Part shown: positions 1-11,191 of the stretch, one piece after another
Position numbering within the stretch: the first letter of the stretch is position 1
Layout of the letters: every line of letters begins with the position of its first letter
Origin: Planktothricoides sp. SR001
Lineage (GTDB): Bacteria; Cyanobacteriota; Cyanobacteriia; Cyanobacteriales; Laspinemataceae
Assembly: GCF_001276715.1 (NCBI RefSeq)
Contig: NZ_LIUQ01000049.1
Coordinates: 1-39,472, forward strand
Direction: 5' to 3'
Length of the DNA: 39,472 nucleotides
The notes under the pieces: model-generated
Seen by the model: the letters and a program-made list of their open reading frames with translations, nothing else
Databases searched by the model: none
Told to the model about the DNA's origin: nothing
Translations under genes and position numbers: made by a program

Positions 1-66
1 GCGAAGCATTCCGATAATAAATCTCGGCTTTTTACCGAAAAATATTGACCGGAATGCTTCGCCCCT
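1..66. repeat. REP-like dispersed inverted repeat
   Basis: The arms GCGAAGCATTCCG (1-13) and CGGAATGCTTCGC (50-62) are inverted and flank an internal segment that differs from the other copies. The same arms recur at 11689-11757, 11925-11992, 18257-18324 and, degenerate, at 25570-25697 and 28826-28914. This is a dispersed non-coding element just downstream of the minus-strand transporter gene, where its hairpin might help end transcription. Confidence 0.8.
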
Positions 67-73
67 ACAAAAA

Positions 74-3000
74 TTAAGAATAGTTAGCCAATTCATTAGC
101 GGCTCGCAGACGCAAACTTAATTCTTTAGAAATTTCTAATAAAATTTGCGGATGTTGCTGAATTAACTGGTCAAAACTATTTTTCTGCAACGCCAATACG
201 GTGCAATCAGTAGCAGCCTGGACTGTGGCTGAATGGGGTAAATCGTCTAATAAGGTCATTTCGCCAAAATGCTCCCCGACGGATAATTTAGCGATTTCTT
301 TCGGCGGAGCATTTAGGGGTTGTCGCATAATTTTCACGGTGCCGGAGGTGATAATATATAAAATGTCTCCTAAACTGCCTTCGGTGAAAATTATTTCTCC
401 CGCCAGAAAATTTTGGGGCATCATTTCTCGCGAAATTAGGGATAACTGATCTAAGTTTAAATGCCGAAATAGGGCAATTTGTTTGAGCAATAATAACTGC
501 TCGGTGAAAACTGGCAAAACAGCCTCAGAGAATAGACTTTGCTGGGACAATTCTCCAGGAAATTCATGGTTAGTTTGCTGGGTTTCTAAGGCGAATGAAG
601 CCGCTATTTTAATCCAGCGATCGCTTGCTTCTGAAGCTGCTTGAAGTAATTGCCGTTGGGTTTCATCTAATGGGGAAAGAGGAGAAAGATTAACCGACGT
701 TTTGGGCTGAGTGGTTTTGCCGGAAGCAAACCGTTCCAGGAGTGGCATTATGGGCAGGACAAACCGGCGCTGTGGCAGAGATGCCAAGGTTTCCACTGCA
801 TTAGCCCGTTCTCTTTGATCTGGGGAAGAAAGTCGCCGTTGCACATAGCTGATCGTGCGCGAATGGCCGAAACAAGATAGGACATAAAATAAGCGATCGA
901 GAATGCGTTGATGATAGTCTTTGATCGCGGCAAGAAAGAACTTTAAATCCGGTTGATCCGAGGGCATTTCTTGCTGCCACCGCAGACTCTGCGTTATTAG
1001 TTGAAAATCCGCATCAAGATAGTTAAACAGTACCGCCTCAGCTTGGTTGCTGCCCACTTTGGCGATCGCGGCAATTGCGGCATCTATCACCTCTGGTTGG
1101 GGCGCGGACAAATACGGCTGCACCACCGCTAAACTGGAATCCCCATAAGCAGCTAAAGCGATCGCCGCTTGGTTGCGGACGTTCGGGTCGGCATCCTCCA
1201 AACCTCTGGCCATATATGACAACATTTCTGGACAATGCACCGTACCCAACAGGTGAAAGGCAGCCCCGCGCACTTCCGGGGAGGGATGGTTGACTTGTGC
1301 GATCGCGATTTTGCCAATCAAACGGTCATGGGGTTGGGCAATGGTGGCCAGGGTTTCCAGGGTTTCCCGTCTCACCTCTGGGGCAGCCCCTCGGAGAATT
1401 TTTTCTAGCTGGGAAATAAACTCTGGTTGGCGACTATAGCGGCTTAAAACTGTTCTCACCGCCGCTTGTGCGGGGGTGGGTTCTGATTCTGAATGCCATA
1501 AAAGTTCACAAGCGGCCTCGGTTTCCGCGCTAGTTCCTTGACTGGTGGCGGCAACACAGGCGATCGCCTTTACTTCCTGATTTTCATCCGCTAATAATGA
1601 CGACAATTGCTCATCTTTCACCGCATAACCACTGGCAATCAAAACTTCCAAAGCAATACTTCGAGTGGTTGAGTCTGGGGAGTTTAATAACTGCTCAAAT
1701 TTATGAATTAATGCCCGGTTGTGGGTTTGGGTGGCCAGTCGTACCACAGCCCGACGGGTTGCGGCGTCTGCATTTGGTAATAATGCCTCTAATTCGGGGA
1801 ATATTTTGCGGAGATTTTTTAGATAAGCGGCTAATTGTAAGCCTAAAATTTTGGCATTTTGATTCTCGCTACTTAACAAAGCGCGAACTTGGTCAATGGA
1901 TAGATAACGGATATGTTGAATCCCACTTTTTACATGATCCAAACTGACCTGTCCGTTCCGCAACATTGCCACTAAAGATTTTAAATAGCTTTTGCCAGTC
2001 AAGCAACTAATCACGATTAAAATTGTGCTGATGACAATCCCTAGCCAGCTAACTTGTAAGTTGGTCAAAATTGGCTGGGCAACCAGGAGAATTGCCCCGG
2101 CAAAAATGCGTCCCATTGGGGTAAAAATTCCCTCACTGAGTACCCGAATTCGGCCACTAAATTGAGGCGGCACCGCATTGTAGTTTAAGTTCATTACCGG
2201 AATACCGATACTATATAATAAAGTGCGGTAAGTAAAATTAGCGCCAATGGCTGAAGGTAATTTGAAGCTGACCGCTAATCCCATAAAAGTGAGCAAGTTA
2301 GCTAGGGGATAAATCAGGTTCATCGGTCTGACACCCAGTTTTTGAATCAGGGGCCTGGTGAAAAAGACAATTAATATTAATTCCAGGGCGGTTAGGGCGG
2401 CTGTGACTAATCCCAGGAAACTGGCTAAATTTTGAGCATTGGTAAATGTTTCGGTATAAATAATCGAATGTTGAACTTCGTTGATAGAACGAACCATCTC
2501 CAAGGCAAAAGCACTAATCGCTAAATAAAATATGATGGGGTAATTGGCGATTAGCTGGGGGATTATTTGCAGGTTTTTCCTACTCCATTCTTGAGTTTGC
2601 GAGGGTTTTTCGGCGTTTTTGCTAATTGGTTTTTCGTGTTTTTGTAAGGAATTGATTTCCGCGATCGCCAGACCATAGAGGACTGGCATTAATAGCAACT
2701 GATTTTCTAAGGTGATGGATTTGGACAGCAACCCGACCAACATACTACCGAGGAAATAGCCAATGCTAGACCCTAGGGACAAAATTGGCGTATATCGCTT
2801 TAATTCTAAGGAGGTAAAATAGTCACTAACTAAAGTCCAGAACTTAATCCTAAACAGCAAAACATAAGCAACCCAGGCAAAGATTAAGAGACTAAAATAG
2901 ACCGCTACAATATTCCAACTCAGAAGCGATCGCAGTCCCAATACTATTACACTGGAAATGCCCAAGACCCACTGAAATAATTTGGGGCGATCGCAACGGT

Positions 3001-3226
3001 CAATAATCCGACTAAACCCCCCAGATACTAAAATCGTAGCGATCGGCATCAAAATTAAAAATAGGGGCAAATACTTCGGCCCGGCTTTCGCCAAAAATAA
3101 CGAACGACCAATGGTTAAAGCAATGGCATTACTGCCCATAATTAAAAAGCCGATAAACGCCAAGTGAGCTAGTCGGCTAATTTCTTGAACCGAACTCCCC
3201 AGACGTTTTTCAATTAATCTAAACAT
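74..3226 (-). CDS. Transporter-like membrane domain fused to HEAT repeats and a cyclic-nucleotide-binding domain
   Basis: This 1050-aa protein has three parts. The first ~415 residues are polytopic, with about a dozen hydrophobic segments, and resemble an MFS or Npt1/Npt2-type nucleotide transporter. Residues ~435-880 are alpha-helical HEAT/armadillo-like repeats rich in 'vR..A..aLa' patterns. Residues ~915-1045 form a cNMP-binding domain with the phosphate-binding-cassette signature GEHFGEMTLLDDLPHSATV. The cassette position that is usually Arg (P-R-x-A-T) is His here, so the ligand may not be cAMP. The ATG at 3226 is preferred over an in-frame ATG at 3247, because GGTGAGGA lies 10 nt before it. 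Architectures of this kind are known in cyanobacteria, but the substrate is unknown. It stands alone, 776 bp from the next gene. The fold is fairly sure; transport of nucleotides is an inference. Confidence 0.85.
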   Translation of the reverse strand: MFRLIEKRLGSSVQEISRLAHLAFIGFLIMGSNAIALTIGRSLFLAKAGPKYLPLFLILMPIATILVSGGFSRIIDRCDRPKLFQWVLGISSVIVLGLRSLLSWNIVAVYFSLLIFAWVAYVLLFRIKFWTLVSDYFTSLELKRYTPILSLGSSIGYFLGSMLVGLLSKSITLENQLLLMPVLYGLAIAEINSLQKHEKPISKNAEKPSQTQEWSRKNLQIIPQLIANYPIIFYLAISAFALEMVRSINEVQHSIIYTETFTNAQNLASFLGLVTAALTALELILIVFFTRPLIQKLGVRPMNLIYPLANLLTFMGLAVSFKLPSAIGANFTYRTLLYSIGIPVMNLNYNAVPPQFSGRIRVLSEGIFTPMGRIFAGAILLVAQPILTNLQVSWLGIVISTILIVISCLTGKSYLKSLVAMLRNGQVSLDHVKSGIQHIRYLSIDQVRALLSSENQNAKILGLQLAAYLKNLRKIFPELEALLPNADAATRRAVVRLATQTHNRALIHKFEQLLNSPDSTTRSIALEVLIASGYAVKDEQLSSLLADENQEVKAIACVAATSQGTSAETEAACELLWHSESEPTPAQAAVRTVLSRYSRQPEFISQLEKILRGAAPEVRRETLETLATIAQPHDRLIGKIAIAQVNHPSPEVRGAAFHLLGTVHCPEMLSYMARGLEDADPNVRNQAAIALAAYGDSSLAVVQPYLSAPQPEVIDAAIAAIAKVGSNQAEAVLFNYLDADFQLITQSLRWQQEMPSDQPDLKFFLAAIKDYHQRILDRLFYVLSCFGHSRTISYVQRRLSSPDQRERANAVETLASLPQRRFVLPIMPLLERFASGKTTQPKTSVNLSPLSPLDETQRQLLQAASEASDRWIKIAASFALETQQTNHEFPGELSQQSLFSEAVLPVFTEQLLLLKQIALFRHLNLDQLSLISREMMPQNFLAGEIIFTEGSLGDILYIITSGTVKIMRQPLNAPPKEIAKLSVGEHFGEMTLLDDLPHSATVQAATDCTVLALQKNSFDQLIQQHPQILLEISKELSLRLRAANELANYS

Positions 3227-3522
3227 TTGAAAATTTTCCTCACCCATTCACAGGTCAATGAAAATCAGCATCCAGGAGTCAGCTATCAGCAGTCAGCCAC
3301 GATCATTTCACTCTTCCGCTAACTTAGCATCGGGATAAATGCTGACGAAAAAAAGTCATTTTCACCACAATATTTGTCAGAAAATTATAATTTTTTTGCT
3401 GATTTTTTCTCTGACCATATATCAATTTCTTGTATAGCACAAAATCTTAAAAATGTCTGGCCATGATGGGGTGCAGATGATGTATTCCAGACATTAGACA
3501 TATTGCTTTCATGCCGGATCGA

Positions 3523-3550
3523 TCCCCCAACCTCCCGATGGGGGCTTTTT
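3523..3550 (+). terminator. Rho-independent terminator-like hairpin
   Basis: CCCCC (3524-3528) pairs with GGGGG (3540-3544) across an 11-nt loop, followed by C and five T. This is the classical plus-strand intrinsic terminator form, but no plus-strand gene precedes it. It either ends an unrecognised small RNA starting in 3350-3480 or is fortuitous. Confidence 0.45.
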
Positions 3551-3617
3551 AGCTTGGGAAAGTTGCTGAATGGTTGCCCAATGGTTGCGGAATGATTGCG
3601 GAATAATTATGACAAAG

Positions 3618-3646
3618 AAGTAGGGTGGGCGATGCCCACCCTACTT
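3618..3646. repeat. Perfect inverted repeat, 13-bp arms
   Basis: AAGTAGGGTGGGC, loop GAT, then GCCCACCCTACTT form a perfect hairpin. Related GTAGGGTGGGC repeats occur widely in cyanobacterial intergenic DNA, and a half-copy is visible at about 31720. It has no poly-T tail and is taken as a dispersed repeat. Confidence 0.75.
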
Positions 3647-3680
3647 ATAATTAATTAGAAAATTGCCGCGCCGTGATTCG

Positions 3681-3746
3681 TTCTGAATGGTTTATGAATG
3701 GTTTCTCAATGGTTTCTGAATGGTTTATGAATGGTTTCTGAATGGT
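3681..3746. repeat. Tandem repeat, six copies of an 11-bp unit
   Basis: Six successive copies of TTCTGAATGGT with one or two substitutions (TTATGAATGGT, TTCTCAATGGT) lie head to tail without gaps. Weaker TGGTTGCGGAATG-like units at 3565-3605 look related. No coding frame uses them. Confidence 0.85.
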
Positions 3747-4002
3747 TTCTATTCTGAAGAGTGATGGTGATTTGGGTCAAAACCTGTACCAAAACCTGTA
3801 CAAAAAGTGGGGCGTTACAGGACTAGAGTCAAATTTGGCAAAATTATTGAATCGAGACATACATTAAATGGTGTTAACTACCTAGAAATCTAAATCATCC
3901 TTTAGACTAAACAAGATTGAACAAAAGAAGAAAAATCCGATCGCTCGGAAGGTCAATGGGCGAAATTGCCCCAGAATTTACTTAGTTGACTTAGCAGTTT
4001 AC

Positions 4003-4320
4003 TTAGCAGCAGTACATACTAACATCTTCACCACATTCGTCAGCGAGGTAACACAAAGCCCGAAAACGCAATCCGACGAATTGTTCATAGAACGGATTGA
4101 GTTTACACATTGGGGGAATGTGGAACAACGTTCGGCCAAATAGTTGAATGTCTCGCTCAAAAGGGCATTGTGCCGGAATCAGTTTGCAAACCGATCTAGC
4201 AAATTTTTGATCTTTCACTTCGATGGCATCAATCCAATTGCGAGCAGGTTGCAATAACACATCAAACAGGTTTGAAGATTTACGAGACTGTTTGCCAGAG
4301 AGACTAGATGCAATAGTCAT
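4003..4320 (-). CDS. Mo-dependent nitrogenase C-terminal domain family protein (Mo-nitro_C)
   Basis: This 105-aa protein carries the hallmark stretch of the cyanobacterial Mo-nitro_C family (Pfam PF06967). The visible motifs are KLIPAQCPFERD, LFGRTLFHIPPMCKLNP and LRFRALCYLADECGED, with several conserved Cys residues and a C-terminal YCC. Despite the family name, such stand-alone proteins occur in cyanobacteria without evidence of nitrogenase activity, and their role is unknown. No nif gene is nearby. An AGAGGTGT ribosome-binding site lies a few bases before the ATG, supporting the start. It is a monocistronic minus-strand gene with gene-free DNA on both sides. The family call is strong; the function is open. 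Confidence 0.88.
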   Translation of the reverse strand: MTIASSLSGKQSRKSSNLFDVLLQPARNWIDAIEVKDQKFARSVCKLIPAQCPFERDIQLFGRTLFHIPPMCKLNPFYEQFVGLRFRALCYLADECGEDVSMYCC

Positions 4321-4882
4321 TGGACACCTCTTTTAATAATTTTTGACTAAAGAACATCACGAGCTGGTCGCGATAAATTGATCTTCGGCAATTCTCCCCA
4401 ATATCAGTGCGATCGCTGTAACAATTTGTTTGTGTTCTCCCTCGCAAGATTGGGTGATCTGCGTTCTCTGAACGGTGCGATCGCGCTCATCAGCTTTGGT
4501 GATCGAGATCACCTATTCCAGAAAATTATTTTACTTTCGCCAAGGTTTAAAAGCTGAAATCCTCAAGGGGACTAGGGTTGCAGAATTTCAGAAATTAAAC
4601 ACGATTTCTAAAGATTTAGCTTGAGATCAAAAATAGTATTCATACTTACAATACCATTTCACCAACCAAAGTGGGTAATCTATCCCATAAATAGGATTTT
4701 TTGTCATCTCTTCTTTAAATTTTCAGCCACAGGGGAGTAGGGGGGCAGGGGAGTAGGGGAGTAGGGGAGTAGGGGGGCAGGGGAGTAGGGGAGTAGGGGA
4801 GTAGGAAAGTAGGGGACAAATAACAAATAACAAATAACCAGCAACAAACAATAACTTATAAACGACAAATTTAATCACAAAT
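4321..4882. other. Gene-free region: upstream DNA of the Mo-nitro_C gene plus a simple repeat
   Basis: The first ~370 bp is ordinary AT-rich sequence with two HIP1-like GCGATCGC sites and must contain the promoter of the minus-strand 105-aa gene. The last ~170 bp is a G-rich simple repeat followed by ACAAATA-type repeats (4815-4850). No convincing gene is visible. Confidence 0.6.
4734..4815. repeat. G-rich simple tandem repeat (GGGGAGTA units)
   Basis: About ten tandem 8-bp units of GGGGAGTA, with GGGGGGCA variants, lie just past the 3' end of the large kinase gene. It resembles the short tandemly repeated repeats common in filamentous cyanobacteria. A related ACAAATA heptamer run follows at 4815-4850. 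Confidence 0.85.
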
Positions 4883-7800
4883 TTATGGTTTAAGTAAATT
4901 GTCAATATATCTTTGAATCGCGGCTTTCAGAGTTTCCATGCGAATGGGTTTGCTGACATAATCATTCATGCCAGCTTCTAAACAAATTTCGCGATCGCCC
5001 TGCATAGCATTGGCGGTCATAGCAATAATATAAGGACGGCTACTTTCGGGATACAGATCACAAATTTGCCGCGTGGCTTCGATGCCATCCATTTCGGGCA
5101 TTTGTACGTCCATTAAAATTAAATCATAGACTTGCTCTTCTAAAGCGGCTAACACTTCTAAGCCATTATTGGCAATTGCCGCTTGATATCCTAAACGCTT
5201 CAGGAATTGTTTCGCTAATTTTTGATTGATCGGGTGATCTTCCGCTAACAAAATCCGCAAGTTGTAGTTTTCACTGGAGTCAGGTTTAGTCTTTTCATCG
5301 ACCGGCTGTTTTGGGGTAAGTTCCGGGTTTTCACCTACGTCGAGAATGACTGTAAAATAAAACTTTGACCCTGGATTTATAGTGGTGCCTAATTGCCAAT
5401 AACTCGGCGGATTTCCGGCAAAGTTTTCCTGACTTTCTACCCATATTTTCCCGCCCATTAACTCAACTAAGCGTTTGCTAATTGCCAAACCTAAGCCGGT
5501 GCCGCCATATTTACGGGCAATGGAAGCATCCGCTTGGGTAAAGGGTTGAAAAAGTTGTTTGATTCGATCGCCTTTAATTCCTACTCCAGTATCTTGCACC
5601 GCAATCATCAATTCATATTTATCTTTTTGACTTTCCGTCACTGGATGACCGCTAACGGCGATCGCCACTGTCCCTTGCTGAGTAAATTTAATCGCATTGC
5701 CAACTAAATTAAGCAAGATTTGCCGAAAACGATTGCTATCTCCCCTCATCCAATGGGGAAGTTTAGGATCTAGAGTATAGGTTAATTGAATATTTTTTTC
5801 TCTGGCTTGTTTGCGGAAAATATGGCTAATTGAATCGAGCAATTCCGCCAAAGAAAATAAATGTTTTTCTAAAGTTAAATTTCCTGATTCAATTTTTGAA
5901 AAATCCAGAATATCGTTAATAATTACTAAAAGAGAATTGCCACTTTCTTGCAGAGTTTTTACATAGTCTTTTTGTTGCTCGTTCAGGGTAGTATTTCCCA
6001 GTAATTCTGCCATACCCAACACCCCATTCATCGGAGTGCGAATTTCGTGACTCATGGTGGCCAAAAAAGCACTTTTGGCTTTAGTTTCTGCTTCGGCGGC
6101 TTCTTTGGCTTTTGCTAAAGCTAGTTGTTGTTCTAAGGCTTGGTTGTAATCCATCAGCAGCTTTTCCGTTTGTTTGCGTTGGCTAATATCTTGAAAGGTG
6201 GCGATCGCATAAATCACCTCTCCCTGTTCGTTATAAATTGGCTTTCCCCAAGCTTCGACGGGAATAATGCGATCGCCTTGATGAATTTCAATATCATCAG
6301 CCTTAGAAGCTTCTCCTCGTAATGCTTTAATAATCGGTAATCGCTCTTGAGGATAAACTTGATTAGTTTGGGCAATATAGCTTTGATATACCTGAGCAAT
6401 TTCCTCTGGTTTGGTTTCGGGAATAACCCCTTTGCCTAAAATTTCCTGAGCTTTGGTATTAGTATAGTAAGGATGACCTTGCTCATCAATAATAGCAATA
6501 CCAATTGGTACAGCTTCAAGAAACTGTTTAAGCTGTTGTTCACTATTTCTCACTTGGCGATAAAGTTGAGCATGGCGAATGGCGATCGCTGCTTGACCAG
6601 CAATCAACTGTAACAATTCCACTCGTTCTGCGGTAAACGCTCCAATAGTCAGATTATTTTCCAAATAAATAATACTCACTAATTGACCTTGGTTAATCAG
6701 CGGCACGCAGAAAACCGACAAGGGCTGATATTTTAAAATATAAGCATCTTGAGTAAAATTACCTTGTTTTGCTGCATGATTTAACACCACAATGTTTTGC
6801 GTCCTGGCCACATATTTAATTATCGTCTGGGGCAAAGTCTCACAACTTTCAATGGGACTGGGTTTCCAGACTTCTACTTGCTGCGAATCAACGACTTTAG
6901 AAGCTTCAATGACTAAACCATCTGCTTCAACTAAAATCAGATAAGCACTTTGCGCCCCCGCATTTTCAATTATAACATCCAGCAACTTCACTAACAAAAT
7001 TTCCAAAATAATTTCGCCAGAAATGACTTTATTAAATTTCAAAATTGTTTCAATATCTAAATGAGTTTTGGGCGCACTGGTGGTGATATAGGAGAGAATC
7101 GTTGTCTCAGTCCTCGCTCTCACTTTTGATGGTAATTTTAATAAATCAGCATAACTATTTTCTAAATGTTTTACTTTAGCTTGTGCGCCCCAAAGTTCAT
7201 AAGCATAGAGAGCCTCTTGCAGATAAACGCTGGCAATTTTATCTTTGCCCCAGCCTAAGTAAAACTTGACGGCTAGTTCATTAGCCAGGGCTTCTTCCTG
7301 GAGGTATTCATTAGCTTTGGCTCCCGCAATGGCGCGATCGTATAACTCAATGGCTTCGGCTTTTTGGCCTAACAATCGGCATTTTTCTGCGGCCACTAAA
7401 TCTACTTTATGCTGGTGGTTCATCGGCGCATAATCAGCCCAATATTGTTGCAATTGACTTTGATTTTCTTCTACCCGTTGCAGCACTTCAGATAGTTCCT
7501 CTGATGCGGAACTGACCGCCGCCAAAGCGATCAAAGAATCATAGAAATAAAAAGTTGGTTCGCCAAAAGTCCCCACTCCACCCATGAAATAATGCCTGAC
7601 TTCCGCTGCATAACTTTGAGATTTTTCTATGTCCCCAAACAAATAGCACAGCATCAGCTTGTATAAATAGAAAAAATATAAGCCAAATAAGTCATGGGCT
7701 TTAAGAAGTTCAGGCAAAAATTCAGCTTCTTCTAAGGCGCTTCCCGATAAAATACAAAGATCGGCTGGCGTTTCTAGTGGCGTTTCTAGTGGCGTTTCTA

Positions 7801-10800
7801 GTAAATTTAAAATCGACTGCCAATGAATGCGACAATAATTCGCGGTGGTAAATTGCTTTTGTTGCGCCAATCCATTGCAATAGCTGCCAATTTCCGATGC
7901 TAGTCTGGTTAAGGGCTGACCGCAGGCAAAAGCATTAATACAAAATGTATAAGCACTCCGTCCGGCGAAATCTAAGTTGCCCACTTCTATGGCAGTGGTG
8001 TAACTTTCTTGCGCCAATATAAGGGTTTCTTTGAGATGCGATCGCCGATGCAACCCGAATAGCGCCGCCGTTGAAAATGCCTCTGGTATGACGGTTTTCA
8101 CACCTAGTTTAATCGCCGATTGGAGTGACAATTTAGCAAACTTTACCCCCGTATCCACATCTTTGATAAAATTACAAGTAATCATGGAATAGCAGGCATA
8201 AGCAAAAGGTGAAGCTAAGGTATTACCTAATGAAATCGATAGCTTGACTGATAAGGCGATCGCCAGCGGTAGCAGGGGAGAACCAATAATATAAGCTGCC
8301 GGGATAATACTGTTAGCAATCTGCACAATGGCGATTTTTTCCGGATCGGTCATCATTGGCCGATCAACTAGGTCTTGAATTTCTTGATCGCCGATCAGGT
8401 GGTTAATTTCTGCCACTGCCTGCTGCAAATCCTGTGGGGTGGGTGACTCAGGCAGATTTACACCCAATTTTTGCAACATTTGTTGAGCAATTGAGATAGC
8501 TTCTTTGAGTTGATTTCGGTTGACATGGGCAAAAATTTTTGTGCGGTAAACGCTGACTTGATCGAGTAATTTATCCGCTTGGCCTATAACAGATTTTACC
8601 AGAATTTCCATATGTTCAAAATCACCGCAAATGGAAGCTAATTCTGCGGCTTGATTATGAAAATTTAGGGTAATTTCATATTGCCGTTGCCAAGGCTTTT
8701 CCCCTAGCAAAGATAAACCGACTGTGGCATATTCACGTGCCGATTGATAAGCGGTTGCGTCCCTGGCTTTGTCGCAAGCCATCAAATTCAGTTGGGCTAA
8801 TTCATCTCGTTCTGATTGGTCGGTAATTAAGGTAATTCCATAGTTTAATTGATTCAGGAGGTTAAAAATCTGCTCCTCTCTGGCAGGGGGTAAAAGGTTT
8901 TGCAGCACCACTTGTCCAATGTGGTAATGGGTTGCTTCTTTTTCCCCATCAGGAATTAGAGAATAAGCTGCTTGCTGGATGCGATCGTGACTAAATTTAT
9001 AGGATTGAATCAGTAAATCTCGATCTAATTCAGACCGGGGAAAAATCAAGTTTTGATTCAGAGCAATTTTTAACTCTTCAAAAATTTCTTGGGGCGATCG
9101 CTCAGTAATCCAGTTCAGCAAGGTCAAGTCAAATTCGGCTCCCCAGCAAGCGGCTAAAGATAATATTTTCTGGGTAATGGGGGGTAATTCTTGCAGTTTA
9201 CTCACCATTAATTCTACGACATTATCCGTAAATTTTCTGGCTTTTATGGCGGCAATTTCCCATTGCCAAACTCTTGTGTTACGGTTGAATGTAATTAAGT
9301 TTGACCGATACAAAGCTTGGATAAATTCAGTGATAAAAAAAGGATTTCCCCCGGTTTTTTGTCGGACTAACTCGGCTAAATCTCCCACCTGTTCCGGAGT
9401 TTGTTTTAGGGTATCGCTGATTAAATAAGCAATTTGCTTCAGGGGTAACGGTTGTAAGGTTATTTGGTTAATGGTTTGGTTAATGGCGTTGTTATTTTGG
9501 CGAATTTTTTCCAGGGTCATCAGTAAAGGATGTCCGGCCATTACTTCATTATCTCGATAGGCTCCTAAGAGGAGTAGATATGACGTTTGCCCGTCAAGTA
9601 AGAGTATTTCTATTAGTTTTAAGGTGGCAGTATCCGCCCATTGCAAATCATCGATAAATATGGTTAAGGGATGGTCTGGCGTACAGAAAACTCTGATGAA
9701 ATTGCCGAAGACCAGGTTAAACCGATTTTGCGCTTCGTTGGGTTCTAAAGCCGGGACTGGAGGCTGTTTGCCGATGATTAATTCTACTTCGGGAATTACG
9801 TCAATAATAATTTGTCCGCTGGCTCCTAAGCCTTGCAATAATTTTTTTCGCCAGACTTGCAATTGTGCCTCTGTTTCCCCTAATAGTTGTTCGATTAATC
9901 CGCCAAATGCGGCCACGATCGCCGAGTAGGGAATATTCCGTTGAAATTGGTCGAATTTACCCGAAATAAAATAGCCTCGCCGAGCGGTAATCGGTTTAAA
10001 AAGTTCTTGAACTAACGATGATTTACCAATTCCAGAATATCCCGCAACTAACATGAATTCTACCCCCCGAATTCTTCCAGGAAGGGGGGATTCAGGAGGG
10101 TTCGCTACGCGCTCAAATGCTGCCAGTAGGGTGGCGATTTCCGCTTCCCGTCCGTAAAGTTTTTGGGGAATTTGAAAGCGATCGCAAATATCTTGCTCTC
10201 CCAAAGGAAAAGGGGCAATATTTCCCGTAGTTTCTAATTGGCGGCGACATTCGGCTAAATCCGCTTTTAATCCAGCCGCACTTTGATAGCGATTTTCCGC
10301 ATTTTTCGCCATCAATTTCATTACAATATCCGCAACAACTTGGGGAACGGGCAACGGGGAACGGGGAACGGGGTGTAGGGTGTAGGGTGTGGGGGTGTTC
10401 TCTATCTCCTCCGCTCCTCTGCTCGATGGCGGCTCGATGGCGGCTCCTCCGCTGATGGCGGCCACAAGAGCCCTGTTCCCTGTTACCTCTTCCCCGTTCC
10501 CTAATAACGGCGGCATTTTGGCAATATGACAATGGATTAATTCCAAGGGGTCGCTACTTTCAAAGGGCAATTTTCCCGCCAGCATTTCGTAGAATGTAAC
10601 CCCTAAAGAATAAAAATCGGTACGATAATCTAAGCCCCGATTCATTCTGCCGGTTTGTTCCGGGGAAATATAAAGTAATGTGCCTTCTAATACATTGGGA
10701 TTCTTTAAGGTGGGGTTTTCTCGACTCAGTTGGGTGGCAATGCCAAAGTCAATTATTTTTAGTTCTTTCGTTTCGGGGTTCACTACAATATTGCCCGGAT

Positions 10801-11191
10801 TAATATCTTTGTGAATGATATTTTGCCCGTGAATTTGACCCAAGCTTTCGGCGATCGCGATCGCTAGGTCTAAAAATTCTTTCAGACTAATTTTACCCCG
10901 CTGCTTTAACCATTGTTTCAAGGAAATGCCGCCAAAGTCTTCCAGGACGATCACATAACTGCGTTGCCATTCTTCCAGGCTATAGGCTTTGACAATTCCG
11001 GGAGACCCTATCTGGCAAGTGAGAAAGTATTCTTGTTTATAGCCACGAATTTGCTCAGAGGTCGGATACTCTCGGTTGAGTAATTTCAGGATTACCGGCA
11101 GGCGATCGCCGACTCGTCGCCCCCGGTAGACCTGGGAGTTCTCACTATGATGAATTTCAATTAAGTCCTCGTATCCAGCCAGGGCGATCAT
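4883..11191 (-). CDS. Giant hybrid signalling protein: Ser/Thr kinase-AAA ATPase-TPR-like-GAF-PAS-histidine kinase-receiver
   Basis: This 2102-aa protein fuses a Ser/Thr kinase to a two-component system. Domains in order: kinase domain ~7-315 (Lys36 in VILKLL, catalytic HKDINPGN around Asp129, DFG 148-150); AAA16-type ATPase from ~345, with Walker [10 protein letters not shown] at 384-392 and Walker B-like [10 protein letters not shown]; a long helical TPR-like stretch; GAF around 1450-1600; PAS around 1620-1740; HisKA with phospho-acceptor His1715 in SHEIRTP; HATPase; and a C-terminal receiver with phospho-Asp2028 in [11 protein letters not shown]. This architecture is a known cyanobacterial family of multisensor hybrid kinases. 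The start is the ATG at 11191; the frame runs open to 11371, but residues upstream of 11191 show no kinase homology. An in-frame low-complexity insertion sits inside the kinase domain (10346-10501). Input signal and output are unknown. Confidence 0.93.
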   Translation of the reverse strand: MIALAGYEDLIEIHHSENSQVYRGRRVGDRLPVILKLLNREYPTSEQIRGYKQEYFLTCQIGSPGIVKAYSLEEWQRSYVIVLEDFGGISLKQWLKQRGKISLKEFLDLAIAIAESLGQIHGQNIIHKDINPGNIVVNPETKELKIIDFGIATQLSRENPTLKNPNVLEGTLLYISPEQTGRMNRGLDYRTDFYSLGVTFYEMLAGKLPFESSDPLELIHCHIAKMPPLLGNGEEVTGNRALVAAISGGAAIEPPSSRGAEEIENTPTPYTLHPVPRSPLPVPQVVADIVMKLMAKNAENRYQSAAGLKADLAECRRQLETTGNIAPFPLGEQDICDRFQIPQKLYGREAEIATLLAAFERVANPPESPLPGRIRGVEFMLVAGYSGIGKSSLVQELFKPITARRGYFISGKFDQFQRNIPYSAIVAAFGGLIEQLLGETEAQLQVWRKKLLQGLGASGQIIIDVIPEVELIIGKQPPVPALEPNEAQNRFNLVFGNFIRVFCTPDHPLTIFIDDLQWADTATLKLIEILLLDGQTSYLLLLGAYRDNEVMAGHPLLMTLEKIRQNNNAINQTINQITLQPLPLKQIAYLISDTLKQTPEQVGDLAELVRQKTGGNPFFITEFIQALYRSNLITFNRNTRVWQWEIAAIKARKFTDNVVELMVSKLQELPPITQKILSLAACWGAEFDLTLLNWITERSPQEIFEELKIALNQNLIFPRSELDRDLLIQSYKFSHDRIQQAAYSLIPDGEKEATHYHIGQVVLQNLLPPAREEQIFNLLNQLNYGITLITDQSERDELAQLNLMACDKARDATAYQSAREYATVGLSLLGEKPWQRQYEITLNFHNQAAELASICGDFEHMEILVKSVIGQADKLLDQVSVYRTKIFAHVNRNQLKEAISIAQQMLQKLGVNLPESPTPQDLQQAVAEINHLIGDQEIQDLVDRPMMTDPEKIAIVQIANSIIPAAYIIGSPLLPLAIALSVKLSISLGNTLASPFAYACYSMITCNFIKDVDTGVKFAKLSLQSAIKLGVKTVIPEAFSTAALFGLHRRSHLKETLILAQESYTTAIEVGNLDFAGRSAYTFCINAFACGQPLTRLASEIGSYCNGLAQQKQFTTANYCRIHWQSILNLLETPLETPLETPADLCILSGSALEEAEFLPELLKAHDLFGLYFFYLYKLMLCYLFGDIEKSQSYAAEVRHYFMGGVGTFGEPTFYFYDSLIALAAVSSASEELSEVLQRVEENQSQLQQYWADYAPMNHQHKVDLVAAEKCRLLGQKAEAIELYDRAIAGAKANEYLQEEALANELAVKFYLGWGKDKIASVYLQEALYAYELWGAQAKVKHLENSYADLLKLPSKVRARTETTILSYITTSAPKTHLDIETILKFNKVISGEIILEILLVKLLDVIIENAGAQSAYLILVEADGLVIEASKVVDSQQVEVWKPSPIESCETLPQTIIKYVARTQNIVVLNHAAKQGNFTQDAYILKYQPLSVFCVPLINQGQLVSIIYLENNLTIGAFTAERVELLQLIAGQAAIAIRHAQLYRQVRNSEQQLKQFLEAVPIGIAIIDEQGHPYYTNTKAQEILGKGVIPETKPEEIAQVYQSYIAQTNQVYPQERLPIIKALRGEASKADDIEIHQGDRIIPVEAWGKPIYNEQGEVIYAIATFQDISQRKQTEKLLMDYNQALEQQLALAKAKEAAEAETKAKSAFLATMSHEIRTPMNGVLGMAELLGNTTLNEQQKDYVKTLQESGNSLLVIINDILDFSKIESGNLTLEKHLFSLAELLDSISHIFRKQAREKNIQLTYTLDPKLPHWMRGDSNRFRQILLNLVGNAIKFTQQGTVAIAVSGHPVTESQKDKYELMIAVQDTGVGIKGDRIKQLFQPFTQADASIARKYGGTGLGLAISKRLVELMGGKIWVESQENFAGNPPSYWQLGTTINPGSKFYFTVILDVGENPELTPKQPVDEKTKPDSSENYNLRILLAEDHPINQKLAKQFLKRLGYQAAIANNGLEVLAALEEQVYDLILMDVQMPEMDGIEATRQICDLYPESSRPYIIAMTANAMQGDREICLEAGMNDYVSKPIRMETLKAAIQRYIDNLLKP
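10346..10501. repeat. In-frame low-complexity insertion within the kinase domain coding region
   Basis: About 156 bp of simple repeats (GGGGAAC units, GGGTGTA heptamers and GATGGCGGCTC units) interrupts the kinase domain at residues ~231-282. The insertion lies between [11 protein letters not shown] and VPQVVADIV, two segments normally separated by only a few residues in this family. The frame stays open. Neighbouring intergenic DNA carries similar simple repeats, so this looks like an intergenic-type repeat that moved into a loop. Confidence 0.8.

Larger units (their letters stand above)
3227..4002. other. Gene-free region with repeats and one terminator-like hairpin
   Basis: No convincing coding frame is visible. 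The left part is AT-rich and probably carries the promoter of the minus-strand transporter. The right part holds a terminator-like hairpin (3523-3550), a perfect 13-bp-stem inverted repeat (3618-3646) and a tandem array of an 11-bp unit (3681-3746), each listed separately. No tRNA or rRNA was seen. Confidence 0.6.

Noticed and set aside
4003-4320. A nitrogenase function for the Mo-nitro_C protein.
   Set aside because: The family name is historical. No nif genes or nitrogenase motifs are present in the window.
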